From Cyclobacterium sp. 1_MG-2023 (lineage in GTDB: Bacteria; Bacteroidota; Bacteroidia; Cytophagales; Cyclobacteriaceae), in assembly GCF_030546805.1 (NCBI RefSeq), contig NZ_JAUOPC010000016.1, forward strand, positions 1 to 64,000: 64,000 nt of DNA. Reading direction: 5' to 3'. Each line of letters begins with the position of its first letter. The first letter of the stretch is position 1. Positions 43,615 to 52,266 of this stretch are shown one piece after another. The translations under genes and the position numbers were made by a program. Under the pieces are notes generated by a model. The model worked only from the letters and a program-made list of their open reading frames with translations, was not told where the DNA came from and did not search any database.

Positions 43615-44595
43615 ATGAGACTCATTGTTACGCTCATTGTAATTTCACTATCATTTACATCTCAGGCACAACAAGCTCACAAACGCACCCTGAAATTAAT
43701 GGGGAGCAGATTTGATATCACGGTCGTTGCCGAAGATTCTATTACAGCAAAAAATTATATAGAAAGCGGAATAGAAGAAATCGACAGAATAGAAAAATTA
43801 ATCTCTTCCTGGGATGAAAATTCTCAAACTTCAGAAATAAATAAATACGCTGGAATCAAACCAGTCAAAGTTGAGGCTGAACTATTCAACCTTATTGAGC
43901 GGGCCATGATGATTTCGAAATTGACGGATGGCGCGTTTGATATAACTTATGCCTCAATGGATAAAATCTGGAAGTTTGATGGCAGTATGAGAAAAATGCC
44001 TTCAGAGGAAGACATACGTGCTTCAGTAACCAAAGTTGGTTATAATAATATTTTGCTAGACAAAGAAAAGCTTACTGTGTTTCTCAAAATTAAGGGAATG
44101 AAAATAGGTTTTGGGGCCATTGGGAAGGGTTATGCAGCAGATATGGCAAAGAAATTACTTGTAGCTAAAGGAGTTACTTCTGGCATTATCAATGCTTCGG
44201 GCGATATGAATTCCTGGGGCAAGCAAGTAGATGGCAACGAATGGAAAGTGGCCATTACCAACCCACTCAATAAGAACAAGGTTTTTGCTTTGTTACCAAT
44301 CAGCAATGGTGCTGTTGTCACCTCTGGAGACTACGAGAAATATGTTGAATTTAACGGCAAAAGGTATTCACACATTATTGACCCAAGAACAGGATATCCT
44401 TCAACTGGAATAATTAGTGTAACTGTTTTTGCGCCAAAGGCAGAACTCGCAGATGCCCTTGCTACTTCAGTATTTGTAATGGGCAAAGAAGCAGGATTGG
44501 ACCGCATCAATCAACTTCCCAACATAGAATGCATCATTATAGATGACAAGGGAAACATTTCAAAATCGAATAACATAGCCATCGATAAATTATGA
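43615..44595 (+). CDS. apbE: FAD:protein FMN transferase ApbE
   Basis: 326 residues from the ATG at 43615, which opens a signal peptide (MRLIVTLIVISLSFTSQAQ) directly after the thioredoxin stop. ApbE hallmarks: GAIGKGYAADM, NASGDMNSWG with the metal Asp, and HIIDPRTGYPS near the C terminus. ApbE moves FMN from FAD onto Thr/Ser of exported proteins. The next genes, a Cys-tailed lipoprotein and an outer membrane barrel with an SGAS motif, are candidate partners. It overlaps the next gene by 4 bp. Confidence 0.95.
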   Translation: MRLIVTLIVISLSFTSQAQQAHKRTLKLMGSRFDITVVAEDSITAKNYIESGIEEIDRIEKLISSWDENSQTSEINKYAGIKPVKVEAELFNLIERAMMISKLTDGAFDITYASMDKIWKFDGSMRKMPSEEDIRASVTKVGYNNILLDKEKLTVFLKIKGMKIGFGAIGKGYAADMAKKLLVAKGVTSGIINASGDMNSWGKQVDGNEWKVAITNPLNKNKVFALLPISNGAVVTSGDYEKYVEFNGKRYSHIIDPRTGYPSTGIISVTVFAPKAELADALATSVFVMGKEAGLDRINQLPNIECIIIDDKGNISKSNNIAIDKL

Positions 44596-44804
44596 AAAAA
44601 ATAATTTTAATATTCTCCATTATCACTTGTCTTTCAAATAGCTGTATGGTTGTAAAAGGATATGAGAAAATAAACATCAATGATCCGGACATGGGGCTTT
44701 CTGATAAGAAGTTTGACCGAAATGTAACCACTATGCATTCATACAGAGAAGCTGCAGTTGGTGCCAACGGTGGAAAAACTGGTGGTGGATGTGGCTGTAA
44801 TTAA
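44592..44804 (+). CDS. DUF4266 small lipoprotein with GGGCGCN tail
   Basis: A 70-residue protein. Signal peptide with lipobox ends at Cys18 (LSNSC), so the mature part is a small membrane-anchored peptide. It ends in KTGGGCGCN, a Gly/Cys tail that is the family mark of DUF4266. Such genes recur beside apbE and DUF3570. The two terminal cysteines could bind metal or be a thioredoxin substrate; no function is proven. Start overlaps the apbE stop as ATGA. Confidence 0.9.
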   Translation: MKKIILIFSIITCLSNSCMVVKGYEKININDPDMGLSDKKFDRNVTTMHSYREAAVGANGGKTGGGCGCN

Positions 44805-44817
44805 TTAAACAAGAAAT

Positions 44818-46131
44818 ATGCATACCTTAAAATATATCATACTCCTTTGCTTGGTTACAACATCATTTGCAGGTTTTGCTCAAGATACTACCCAGGTATA
44901 TAAAAAACGGGTATTAGAAAGCGCGGAAGTCGATATTCTATCGAGTTATTATAGTCAGGGCGGTGATAATGCCGCTGTAAGTGGTGGCATTGGAACCGAA
45001 GCTTTAACCGATTTCACTACCTCATTTATAATTTCTATCCCTTTAAACGATGATGACATTTTAACCATTGACGCAGGAATATCTGCATATACCTCTGCTT
45101 CATCCAGTAATATAGATCCATTTGATGGCGGAAATGCAGATGCTTTTCAGGCCTCCTCTGGCGCTTCCAAAAGTGATGTTTGGACAAATTTCACAGGAAG
45201 CTATAGCCATAGTTCTGACGACCGCAATTCCATTTGGTCTACAAGCATATCCTTCACCAATGAATATGACTATTTTTCAATAGGTGCAGGAGGCGCTTAT
45301 ACCAAACTCTTCAATGAGCAAAATACAGAACTTAGTGTAAAAGGGAATGTGTTTTTTGATTCCTGGACTACAATTTACCCAATAGAATTAAGACCTTTTT
45401 CGGGCGGAGAAAATGGTTTAACAAACAACTTATTTACTAACAATACCCTTACAGGCAACCCTAATTACAGTCCTATTTTTAATGAATATGCTGCCAAAGG
45501 ACGAAATTCTTATTCGATGGGATTAGGAATTTCTCAAATCCTTCACAAGAATGTTCAAGGTTCAATGGCCTTGGATTTTGTACAACAGCAAGGCTTACTC
45601 TCTACTCCATTTCAAAGGGTCTACTTCAGCGATGTAGCAGACTCATTTATAGATGATTTCCAATTGGCAGACGCCAATGAGCGGCTTCCCGACAATAGGT
45701 TTAAAGTGGCGATTGGTGGGCGACTTAATTGGTACTTAAATGAGAGGCTTGCACTCAGAACATTTTACAGGTATTATTTCGATAACTGGGGAATTACTTC
45801 CTATACAGCCAGTATTGAGGTCCCAATCAAAGTTAGCAGTAAGTTTACTTTATATCCATCTTACAGATTTTATAACCAAACTGCTGCTGATTATTTTAAT
45901 CCCTATGAAGGAGCAATGTCAACAGATGAATTTTACACTTCTGACTATGATTTGTCTGAATTCTCTGCCAATCAGTTCGGGTTTGGGGTCTCCTATACTG
46001 ATATTTTCACCCAAGCCCATATTGCGAAATGGGGATTGAAGAGTATTGACCTTAAATTCTATCGGTACGACCGGAATACTTCATTTCGCTCCAATATGAT
46101 TTCAGTGGGATTTAAATTCGTAAGGGATTAA
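44818..46131 (+). CDS. DUF3570 outer membrane beta-barrel protein
   Basis: A 437-residue protein with a signal peptide (about residues 1-21) and many alternating aromatic/polar strands ending in FRSNMISVGFKFVRD, a typical barrel end with a terminal aromatic-containing strand. It holds an SGAS motif at residues 114-117 that resembles the [ST]GA[ST] core of ApbE flavinylation sites, although the Asp expected three residues before is not in place. Last gene of the thioredoxin-ApbE-DUF4266-DUF3570 run, 13 bp after DUF4266. Confidence 0.88.
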   Translation: MHTLKYIILLCLVTTSFAGFAQDTTQVYKKRVLESAEVDILSSYYSQGGDNAAVSGGIGTEALTDFTTSFIISIPLNDDDILTIDAGISAYTSASSSNIDPFDGGNADAFQASSGASKSDVWTNFTGSYSHSSDDRNSIWSTSISFTNEYDYFSIGAGGAYTKLFNEQNTELSVKGNVFFDSWTTIYPIELRPFSGGENGLTNNLFTNNTLTGNPNYSPIFNEYAAKGRNSYSMGLGISQILHKNVQGSMALDFVQQQGLLSTPFQRVYFSDVADSFIDDFQLADANERLPDNRFKVAIGGRLNWYLNERLALRTFYRYYFDNWGITSYTASIEVPIKVSSKFTLYPSYRFYNQTAADYFNPYEGAMSTDEFYTSDYDLSEFSANQFGFGVSYTDIFTQAHIAKWGLKSIDLKFYRYDRNTSFRSNMISVGFKFVRD

Positions 46132-46232
46132 GTGGAATAAAATATAAACCGAATTGATCCAACAAAATACTTAGAACTGTGCAGCAAAAAACATTAATTA
46201 AAAAGAAATGGCACTTCGATTTTAGAAAAAAT

Positions 46233-47150
46233 ATGGACACATTTTCAACCTTGGCTAAAGCCAATCCGATAAAAAATCAAAAAAATAGAATTTCAGAGGA
46301 ATTTGCTTCTTTTGGAGCAATACACCTGAAAAATACAAGTCTGGAAAAGTCTACTAATTTTTGGACCAAAATAGTAGGTATGAAACTAAGAAAAAGTACT
46401 GAAAACAGTGCTGAATTTGGCACTGAAACCAAGACGTTGGTAGTCGTACACCAAACTGCCAAGACTCCTTTTAAAAAAGGCTATAGCGGGATTTACCACT
46501 TTGCTATTCATGCACCAAACAAAGGTGAATTTGCCAGAATGTTGCATCGTTTACATGACAACTACTATCCCTACTCACCTGTGGATCACACCATGTCAAA
46601 GTCACTTTATTTAGACGATCCAGATGGAATCAATGTGGAATTCACACTGGAAACTCCTGAAAGGTTCAAAAAAGTGATAAGTGACGGAGGAATCAAAATT
46701 GAAGATGCTACCGGTAACATCCTAGGTGCTTCGGTCTACCTCGACTTAGACAAGATACTGGAAAATTTGGAGAACAAAGATCTAGATAAACCGCTTTCCA
46801 AGCATACCTATATTGGCCATTTACACCTTTACGCCAACAATGTTCAAAAAGCCAATGCTTTTTATAAAAAATTAGGTTTTACTCAATTCAATAACTTCCC
46901 AGAATTTATGTTTGCCGATTTGGGCGCAGGAGGTCCTTACCAACACCGTTTGGCGATGAATTCCTGGCATGGAATGGAAAAACCATTGGCCCCAGCTGAT
47001 CATGCTGGAATGGCTCATTTTCAACTTAACTATAGCACCAAAGAAAAACTAAGCGAGGCCTTAAATAATGTGACTGTATTTGAAGAAAAAAATGGATCCT
47101 ATTGTGTATATGATCCTACAGGTAACAAGCTGCTTTTAACGATTGAATAA
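46233..47150 (+). CDS. VOC superfamily protein with two glyoxalase domains (CatE-like)
   Basis: About 305 residues from the ATG at 46233; a GTG at 46179 would add 18 basic residues and is also open. Two tandem VOC modules: the first runs from FGAIHLKNTSLEKSTNFW through YHFAIHAP to DPDGINVEFTLE; the second from YIGHLHLYANNVQKANAFY to the C terminus. His and Glu residues that can bind a metal (AIHLKN, EFTLE) are present in module 1. Similar proteins are catechol 2,3-dioxygenase-like. Substrate unknown. Confidence 0.85.
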   Translation: MDTFSTLAKANPIKNQKNRISEEFASFGAIHLKNTSLEKSTNFWTKIVGMKLRKSTENSAEFGTETKTLVVVHQTAKTPFKKGYSGIYHFAIHAPNKGEFARMLHRLHDNYYPYSPVDHTMSKSLYLDDPDGINVEFTLETPERFKKVISDGGIKIEDATGNILGASVYLDLDKILENLENKDLDKPLSKHTYIGHLHLYANNVQKANAFYKKLGFTQFNNFPEFMFADLGAGGPYQHRLAMNSWHGMEKPLAPADHAGMAHFQLNYSTKEKLSEALNNVTVFEEKNGSYCVYDPTGNKLLLTIE

Positions 47151-47243
47151 TTGAAAAAGGGTAAAACCTGTAAAAAAGAACATTGCTTTACATTTAAAGA
47201 ACAAGGTCTATGGTGAAAAGAACTTCTGAAAACTCCTCTTTAT

Positions 47244-47537
47244 ATGAATAAAGACAAATCAAAATGCGACGAAACAAGTGGGAAGTTAGTCCCCATTATC
47301 AACCTTAGTAATTGTGGTGATAAGGAAGATTGTATCCCTGCTTGTCCCTATGATGTATTGGAAATTCGTACAATTACTGCCGAAGATCGATTAACGCTGA
47401 ATTTAAAAGGGAAATTAAAAACATTTTTCAAACCAAAAAAAGCCTATGTAAAAGCCCCGGATTTGTGTTATGCCTGTGGTATATGTGTTCAGGTTTGCCC
47501 AGAAAAAGCTATCAAACTTGCGCGAAGAAGCCTTTAA
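47244..47537 (+). CDS. 2[4Fe-4S] ferredoxin-like protein
   Basis: A 97-residue iron-sulfur protein. Cluster motif 2 is canonical, CYACGICVQVCP. Motif 1 is unusual, NCGDKEDCIPACPYDV, with C-x5-C-x3-CP in place of CxxCxxCxxxCP, so cluster 1 may have a shifted ligand set. A basic segment LKGKLKTFFKPKK separates the two. It is probably an electron carrier; partner not visible. Follows the VOC gene by 93 bp. Confidence 0.88.
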   Translation: MNKDKSKCDETSGKLVPIINLSNCGDKEDCIPACPYDVLEIRTITAEDRLTLNLKGKLKTFFKPKKAYVKAPDLCYACGICVQVCPEKAIKLARRSL

Positions 47538-48143
47538 TCTTTTATCCTATAATGGATTGCTCTTTCTCTCCAGTCTCAATTGTAGGATAGGCTACTGAAA
47601 TCGTTAAATGGCCCTTATAAGATGGTTTTGAAAATACTTACCGATTAACCTTATTTTTGGGGCTTTAGAGGCATCCATTTCCCCTCCAAATTTTGGCTAA
47701 AGCCAGATGAAATGATATTGTCCTTTATAAATGGGCTCAAGCCCATTGCTATTGAGGGGTTTTCATGAATCAATTGGTGTGGAGGGAAAGCTGGGCTTTA
47801 GAACGAAAGTTGGAAACTTTCGGCATTTTAGGTCTAAGTTATGCTTCGCTAAACTTAGATCAGTGCATCCCAATGCAGCTCTGCAGACATAAGTATTTCC
47901 TTTAGAGGACAGACGGGTCAAACTATCTGAAAGAAAACCAATCATTTCCACTTTTTAAAGAAATTTCCGAAACCAAATTAAATATCAGTATCCAACACTT
48001 TAACTAAAAAAAGCAACCTTTCTAATGCTTCGAAAAAGCAGTTTATATGCTTTCTTAAAGCTGCACTAAAAACAGTAATATCATTTACACTTACCGGTAA
48101 GCAAATAAACGGGATAAAAGTAAATAAATCACTTAATATGCCC
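47538..48143. other. Intergenic region with dispersed repeat and hairpins
   Basis: About 600 bp without a convincing gene. It holds a dispersed repeat copy at 47661-47762. Hairpin CGAAAGTT/AACTTTCG lies around 47802-47822 and TCTAAGTT/AACTTAGA around 47833-47859. Confidence 0.6.
47661..47762 (+). repeat. Dispersed intergenic repeat, copy C
   Basis: Shares CATTTCCCCTCCAAATTTTG and TTATAAATGGGCTCAAGCC-type words with copy A in the same orientation. It lies near the right end of the accessory stretch between ccmB and ccmC. Confidence 0.75.
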
Positions 48144-48151
48144 TATTTTTG
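48144..48151 (+). promoter_or_regulatory. ccmC promoter -7 box
   Basis: TATTTTTG matches TAnnTTTG about 134 bp before ccmC. It suggests that ccmCDEF is transcribed from its own promoter now that ccmB is distant. Confidence 0.55.
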
Positions 48152-48284
48152 CGTGTTGATTCAATGAGGTCATAAATAATCCCCCCACCTGTACCCACTG
48201 TAGTTGTATATGCAGGCATTCAAGGATATTTATCTAGGGATGAAAGCAATGGGAAGGACTTGACCCACTAAAACACTATCGAAT

Positions 48285-48959
48285 ATGAAGGCTTATTGGT
48301 GGAAAATATTAGCCATATTATTGCTGGCTTATACCATAATTGAAGGTTTATTGATTGATGTTCCCAGACTTCCCATTCTGAATGAAACCATCAGAGGATT
48401 GTTCTTTCATGTGACCATGTGGTTTGGGATGTTAATTATGCTGGTTGTGGCTGTAGTATATGGTGTAAGACATTTGAGAACGGGGAGCCTTGCTGACGAT
48501 GACATGGCAGTTGAATTCACCAATGGGGCCATACTTTTTGGAGTCATTGGCATAACCACAGGCATGGTCTGGGCCAAGTTTACTTGGGGTGATTTTTGGA
48601 CCAATGACCCTAAGCTCAATGCTTCAGCCATAGGATTGCTAATGTATTTCGCCTACCTGGTTCTTCGAAACTCCCTTACAGATGTTTACCAAAGAGCCAA
48701 AATCAGTGCTGTTTACAGCATTTTCGCTTTTGCGGTATTCATCCCTTTGATATTTATCCTCCCTAGGCTTACAGACAGCCTTCACCCCGGCAATGGTGGC
48801 AATCCAGGATTTAACGCTTATGATATGGACAGCAACCTTAGAAAGGTTTTTTATCCTGCCATTATCGGATGGACCTTATTAGGCGCTTGGATCAGTACAG
48901 TTAGGGTGAGGATTAGGCGCTTGGAAAGAAATTTAGAAGACAAATTGATCAATCAGTAA
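48285..48959 (+). CDS. ccmC: Heme transport protein CcmC
   Basis: A 224-residue inner membrane protein of the heme-handling WWD family with about six hydrophobic helices. The Trp-rich periplasmic motif reads WAKFTWGDFWTNDPK near residues 96-110, and a His-rich helix begins FFHVTMWFGMLI. CcmC loads heme onto CcmE. First gene of the contiguous ccmCDEF run; its stop is one base before the next ATG. Confidence 0.94.
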   Translation: MKAYWWKILAILLLAYTIIEGLLIDVPRLPILNETIRGLFFHVTMWFGMLIMLVVAVVYGVRHLRTGSLADDDMAVEFTNGAILFGVIGITTGMVWAKFTWGDFWTNDPKLNASAIGLLMYFAYLVLRNSLTDVYQRAKISAVYSIFAFAVFIPLIFILPRLTDSLHPGNGGNPGFNAYDMDSNLRKVFYPAIIGWTLLGAWISTVRVRIRRLERNLEDKLINQ

Positions 48960-48960
48960 T

Positions 48961-49203
48961 ATGAAAAAGTTCATTATTATTTTCCTGTTTTTTATCAGCT
49001 TTTTCGTAAAAGCACAGGACAAAATAGGGATTACAGAAGAGGATTACCAAAATTCCGGTGTCGAGATGGCGGATAAAATGCGTTCTGAAGGAAAAATTTA
49101 CGTATTAGTCAGCATAATTGGAATTGTTTTGGGAGGAATTCTCGTTTATGTGATACAAACTGACCGTAAAATCAGTGGTTTGGAGAAAAAATATAACGAT
49201 TAA
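48961..49203 (+). CDS. CcmD-like small membrane protein
   Basis: An 80-residue protein with an N-terminal hydrophobic segment (about residues 3-17), possibly a signal peptide, and a second transmembrane segment (about 49-67). Position between ccmC and ccmE and small size match CcmD, which stabilises CcmC-CcmE; the sequence itself is little conserved. Confidence in identity rests on position. Confidence 0.75.
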   Translation: MKKFIIIFLFFISFFVKAQDKIGITEEDYQNSGVEMADKMRSEGKIYVLVSIIGIVLGGILVYVIQTDRKISGLEKKYND

Positions 49204-49206
49204 ATC

Positions 49207-49623
49207 ATGAAAAGAGGACATATTTTAGGCCTAGGCATTATTGCTGTTGCGATTGTCATCATTATCACTTCCATTGGTGATGCCAGCACATATGAAAGTT
49301 TTTCTACAGCCAAAACAATGGCTTTGAATGGAAAAACGGAAGCAATTCATGTTGTGGGTCAACTTAAGAAAGGTCAAAACGGTGAAGTAGAAGGTATTGA
49401 GGTGGGGGAAGACAAAACTTCTTTTACTTTCGTTATGGTAGACAATGATGGAACGGAGCAGCAGGTCTATTACAATGAACCTGTGCCCGCAGACTTTAAA
49501 AGATCAGAACAAGTAGTAGTCATAGGTACATACAAATCCAAAGAAATGTTTGTGGCGGAAAAAATCTTGATGAAGTGCCCTTCAAAATACCAGGAAACTG
49601 ATGTAAAACCAAGCGCATCTTGA
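49207..49623 (+). CDS. ccmE: Heme chaperone CcmE, CxxxY variant
   Basis: A 138-residue periplasmic heme chaperone anchored by one N-terminal helix (about residues 6-24), with the OB-fold core (VVGQLKKGQ, FTFVMVDNDGTEQQVYY, VVVIGTYKSKEMFVAEKIL). Heme attaches covalently in the C-terminal tail; the classic HxxxY is here C124-x3-Y128 (KCPSKY), so Cys replaces the heme-binding His. Such CxxxY forms are known from some archaea and sulfate reducers and accompany Ccm systems lacking CcmH. Confidence 0.93.
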   Translation: MKRGHILGLGIIAVAIVIIITSIGDASTYESFSTAKTMALNGKTEAIHVVGQLKKGQNGEVEGIEVGEDKTSFTFVMVDNDGTEQQVYYNEPVPADFKRSEQVVVIGTYKSKEMFVAEKILMKCPSKYQETDVKPSAS

Positions 49624-49663
49624 TTACTTCCTGAACTATTATCCACTCAAAAAGAACCTTATA

Positions 49664-52192
49664 ATGATGAATACCTTTATAGGTAACCTGGGGCATTTTA
49701 TGGTAATTCTGGCTTTTGTCAGTGCCTTGGTCTCAGCTGTTTCCTACTATTATTACACCCGTGCGAGTGAGTTGGATAAACCATCCTGGAGAAATTTCAG
49801 TAGAATCACCTTTTATATCCACGGATTTGCAGCGGTATCCATAGCCTTCTGTTTATTCGAAATTATCTACAACCATCGCTTTGAATACTTTTACGCCTAT
49901 TCACATTCCTCTAAAGGCCTGCCTGTACATTATATGATTTCCAGCTTCTGGGAAGGACAGGAAGGGGCATTTATCCTATGGATTTTCTGGGATGTTGTAT
50001 TAGGACTGATTATTATTCATACCAATAAATTCTGGGAAGGCCCGGTAATGTTGGTATTTGCACTCGTACAGGCCTTTTTGGTTTCCATGATATTGGGAAT
50101 TGTTATAGGCGACCTAAAAATTGGTAGCTCTCCATTTATGCTATTGCGTGAAGTTTCGGAGGCACCAATCTTTCAAATCAATCCGGAATACATTCCTGAA
50201 GACGGCACCGGTTTAAACCCATTGTTACAAAATATCTGGATGGTCATTCACCCGCCAACTTTGTTTTTGGGTTATGCCTCTACTTTGGTTCCTTTTGCAT
50301 TTTTGATTGCAGGCTTGACACTCAAGCGATATTCTGAATGGATCAGACCTGCATTGCCTTGGGCTATTTTCTCTGCCATGATCTTGGGTATGGGGATAAT
50401 TATGGGGGCCTATTGGGCCTATGTAACCTTAAATTTCGGAGGATATTGGAATTGGGATCCTGTAGAAAATGCAGTTTATGTACCATGGCTTATCATGGTG
50501 GCTGCCATACATACCATGATCACCTTCAAAAAAAGCAGTACAGCATTGAAAACATCAATGGTACTGGTAATTGCATCATTTATATTGGTATTGTATGCCA
50601 CCTTCTTGGTAAGAAGCGGCGTATTGGGTGACTCTTCTGTACACTCCTTTACAGACCTAGGCCTGTCCGGACAATTACTCATTTATATGCTGTTCTTCTT
50701 GGCCATAGCCATCTTTCTTACCGTTAAAGAATGGAAACACATTCCAACTTCTGAGAAAGAGGCCTCTGTATATTCCAGAGAGTTTTGGATATTCATTGGC
50801 GCCACCACCCTTGCCTTGATGGCTTTTCAAGTAATTGTCCCAACTTCTATCCCTGCATACAATGCCTTGGTGGAAATATTTGGAGGGCTGTCAAATTTGG
50901 CTCCTCCGGCTGATCAGATAGGCTTCTATACAAAGTTCCAGCTTTGGTTTGCCGTCGCTTTGGCTTTATTAACAGGGGTTGGACAGTTTTTCTGGTGGAA
51001 CAAAATGTCGAAAGACGACCTGAAAAATGCTTTGGTCACTCCATATATTATTTCTATGGTTTTGGCTGCCATAATCATTACCCTAGGCAAAGTTTACGAC
51101 ATTACCTATATCGTAATTGTTCTCTCCGGGGCATTCACTATTGTAGCCAATGGTACCATTCTACTCAAATTACTAAAGGGAAAGACATTCAAGTTGGCGG
51201 GGGGATCCCTTGCCCATATTGGCTTAGGAATGATCCTGATAGGTATCATGTTTTCTTCAGGTTATTCAGATACCATTTCTATCAACATGTCAGGATTGAC
51301 TTACAAAAAGGATTGGGAAGATGACCTGAACAAGGAAAATGTACTACTTTGGATCAACAAACCACTTCAAATGAAGGACTATGAAGTCATCTACAGGGGC
51401 CGGTATAAGAAAGTAGTGGGTGTTCCGGGCTATGTTAAAGCAGACGCCATGGAATCCTTGGAAGGAATCAATGAAGCCTTGGCACTTGAAAACATTGAAG
51501 TTGATGGTAAAGCCTATTTCCAAAAAGGGGATACCTTAGATTTAGTCCTTGAGGAAAACTCCTATTTTAAGGTGGAGTACTACCAAGGCGAAGAGTTGAA
51601 ATTCACGCTTTTCCCAATGTCACAGCCAAACCCAACCATGGGCTTGATCTCATCTCCGGACTCCAAAAAATATTTGACCAAAGACCTTTACACCCATGTA
51701 TCGGCCATCAATGATTACGAAGAACCGGAATGGAATGACGACCAATTCATTAATGCAGCTCCTGGGGAGCAATTCTTTATCAATGACTTTGTTACCCAGT
51801 TTGAAAGTGCAGATGTAGTCAATGAAATTGATGGAGTGGCTTTAGAGGAGGGTGACATTGCTGTAAAAGCGGTGCTTAGCATAATGGATTATGATGTTAA
51901 GAAGGAACTGTCTCCTGTGTTTTTGATCCGTGGAAATCAAGTAGGTAAAATTGATTATATAGACCATGACCTAGGCATCAAGGTGGAAGTGGATAATATT
52001 GTTCCGGAAGAAAACAAATTTGTATTTAAGGTCAATACTTATCAAAAAGACTACGTTGTAATGAAAGCAGCAGTAAAACCAATGATCAATGTATTATGGC
52101 TTGGTACTGTCATTATGCTGATTGGTTTTTCGGTAGCCATTTATAGAAGATTTGATGAATTCCAAAAGATGAAAGCAAAAGGCCTGGAATAA
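49664..52192 (+). CDS. ccmF: Cytochrome c heme lyase subunit CcmF
   Basis: An 842-residue membrane protein with many helices, the WWD motif GGYWNWDPVENA near residues 257-268 and conserved His residues in helix-flanking positions (YNHRFEYFYAYSHSSKGLP, VIHPPTLFLGY). It joins heme from CcmE to apocytochrome c in the periplasm. The C-terminal part includes a long periplasmic domain (about residues 540-800) before a last helix. No ccmG/ccmH follows. Ends at a strong terminator. Confidence 0.95.
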   Translation: MMNTFIGNLGHFMVILAFVSALVSAVSYYYYTRASELDKPSWRNFSRITFYIHGFAAVSIAFCLFEIIYNHRFEYFYAYSHSSKGLPVHYMISSFWEGQEGAFILWIFWDVVLGLIIIHTNKFWEGPVMLVFALVQAFLVSMILGIVIGDLKIGSSPFMLLREVSEAPIFQINPEYIPEDGTGLNPLLQNIWMVIHPPTLFLGYASTLVPFAFLIAGLTLKRYSEWIRPALPWAIFSAMILGMGIIMGAYWAYVTLNFGGYWNWDPVENAVYVPWLIMVAAIHTMITFKKSSTALKTSMVLVIASFILVLYATFLVRSGVLGDSSVHSFTDLGLSGQLLIYMLFFLAIAIFLTVKEWKHIPTSEKEASVYSREFWIFIGATTLALMAFQVIVPTSIPAYNALVEIFGGLSNLAPPADQIGFYTKFQLWFAVALALLTGVGQFFWWNKMSKDDLKNALVTPYIISMVLAAIIITLGKVYDITYIVIVLSGAFTIVANGTILLKLLKGKTFKLAGGSLAHIGLGMILIGIMFSSGYSDTISINMSGLTYKKDWEDDLNKENVLLWINKPLQMKDYEVIYRGRYKKVVGVPGYVKADAMESLEGINEALALENIEVDGKAYFQKGDTLDLVLEENSYFKVEYYQGEELKFTLFPMSQPNPTMGLISSPDSKKYLTKDLYTHVSAINDYEEPEWNDDQFINAAPGEQFFINDFVTQFESADVVNEIDGVALEEGDIAVKAVLSIMDYDVKKELSPVFLIRGNQVGKIDYIDHDLGIKVEVDNIVPEENKFVFKVNTYQKDYVVMKAAVKPMINVLWLGTVIMLIGFSVAIYRRFDEFQKMKAKGLE

Positions 52193-52220
52193 CGGCTGTT
52201 AAATAAAAGGTTTAAATTTT

Positions 52221-52250
52221 AACCCCTAATTAACATTAGGGGTTATTTTT
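52221..52250 (+). terminator. Terminator of the ccmCDEF operon
   Basis: AACCCCTAAT pairs with ATTAGGGGTT around TAAC, a 10-bp stem followed by ATTTTTTT. Confidence 0.92.
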
Positions 52251-52266
52251 TTATAAATTTATACAC

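Noticed and set aside
47763-47951. Minus-strand open frame of about 62 codons before ccmC
   Set aside because: No family-like sequence, overlaps hairpins, no sensible start context; chance frame in an intergenic region.
36923-48284. Prophage or integrative element between ccmB and ccmC
   Set aside because: No integrase, transposase or phage structural genes were seen; only dispersed repeats support insertion.
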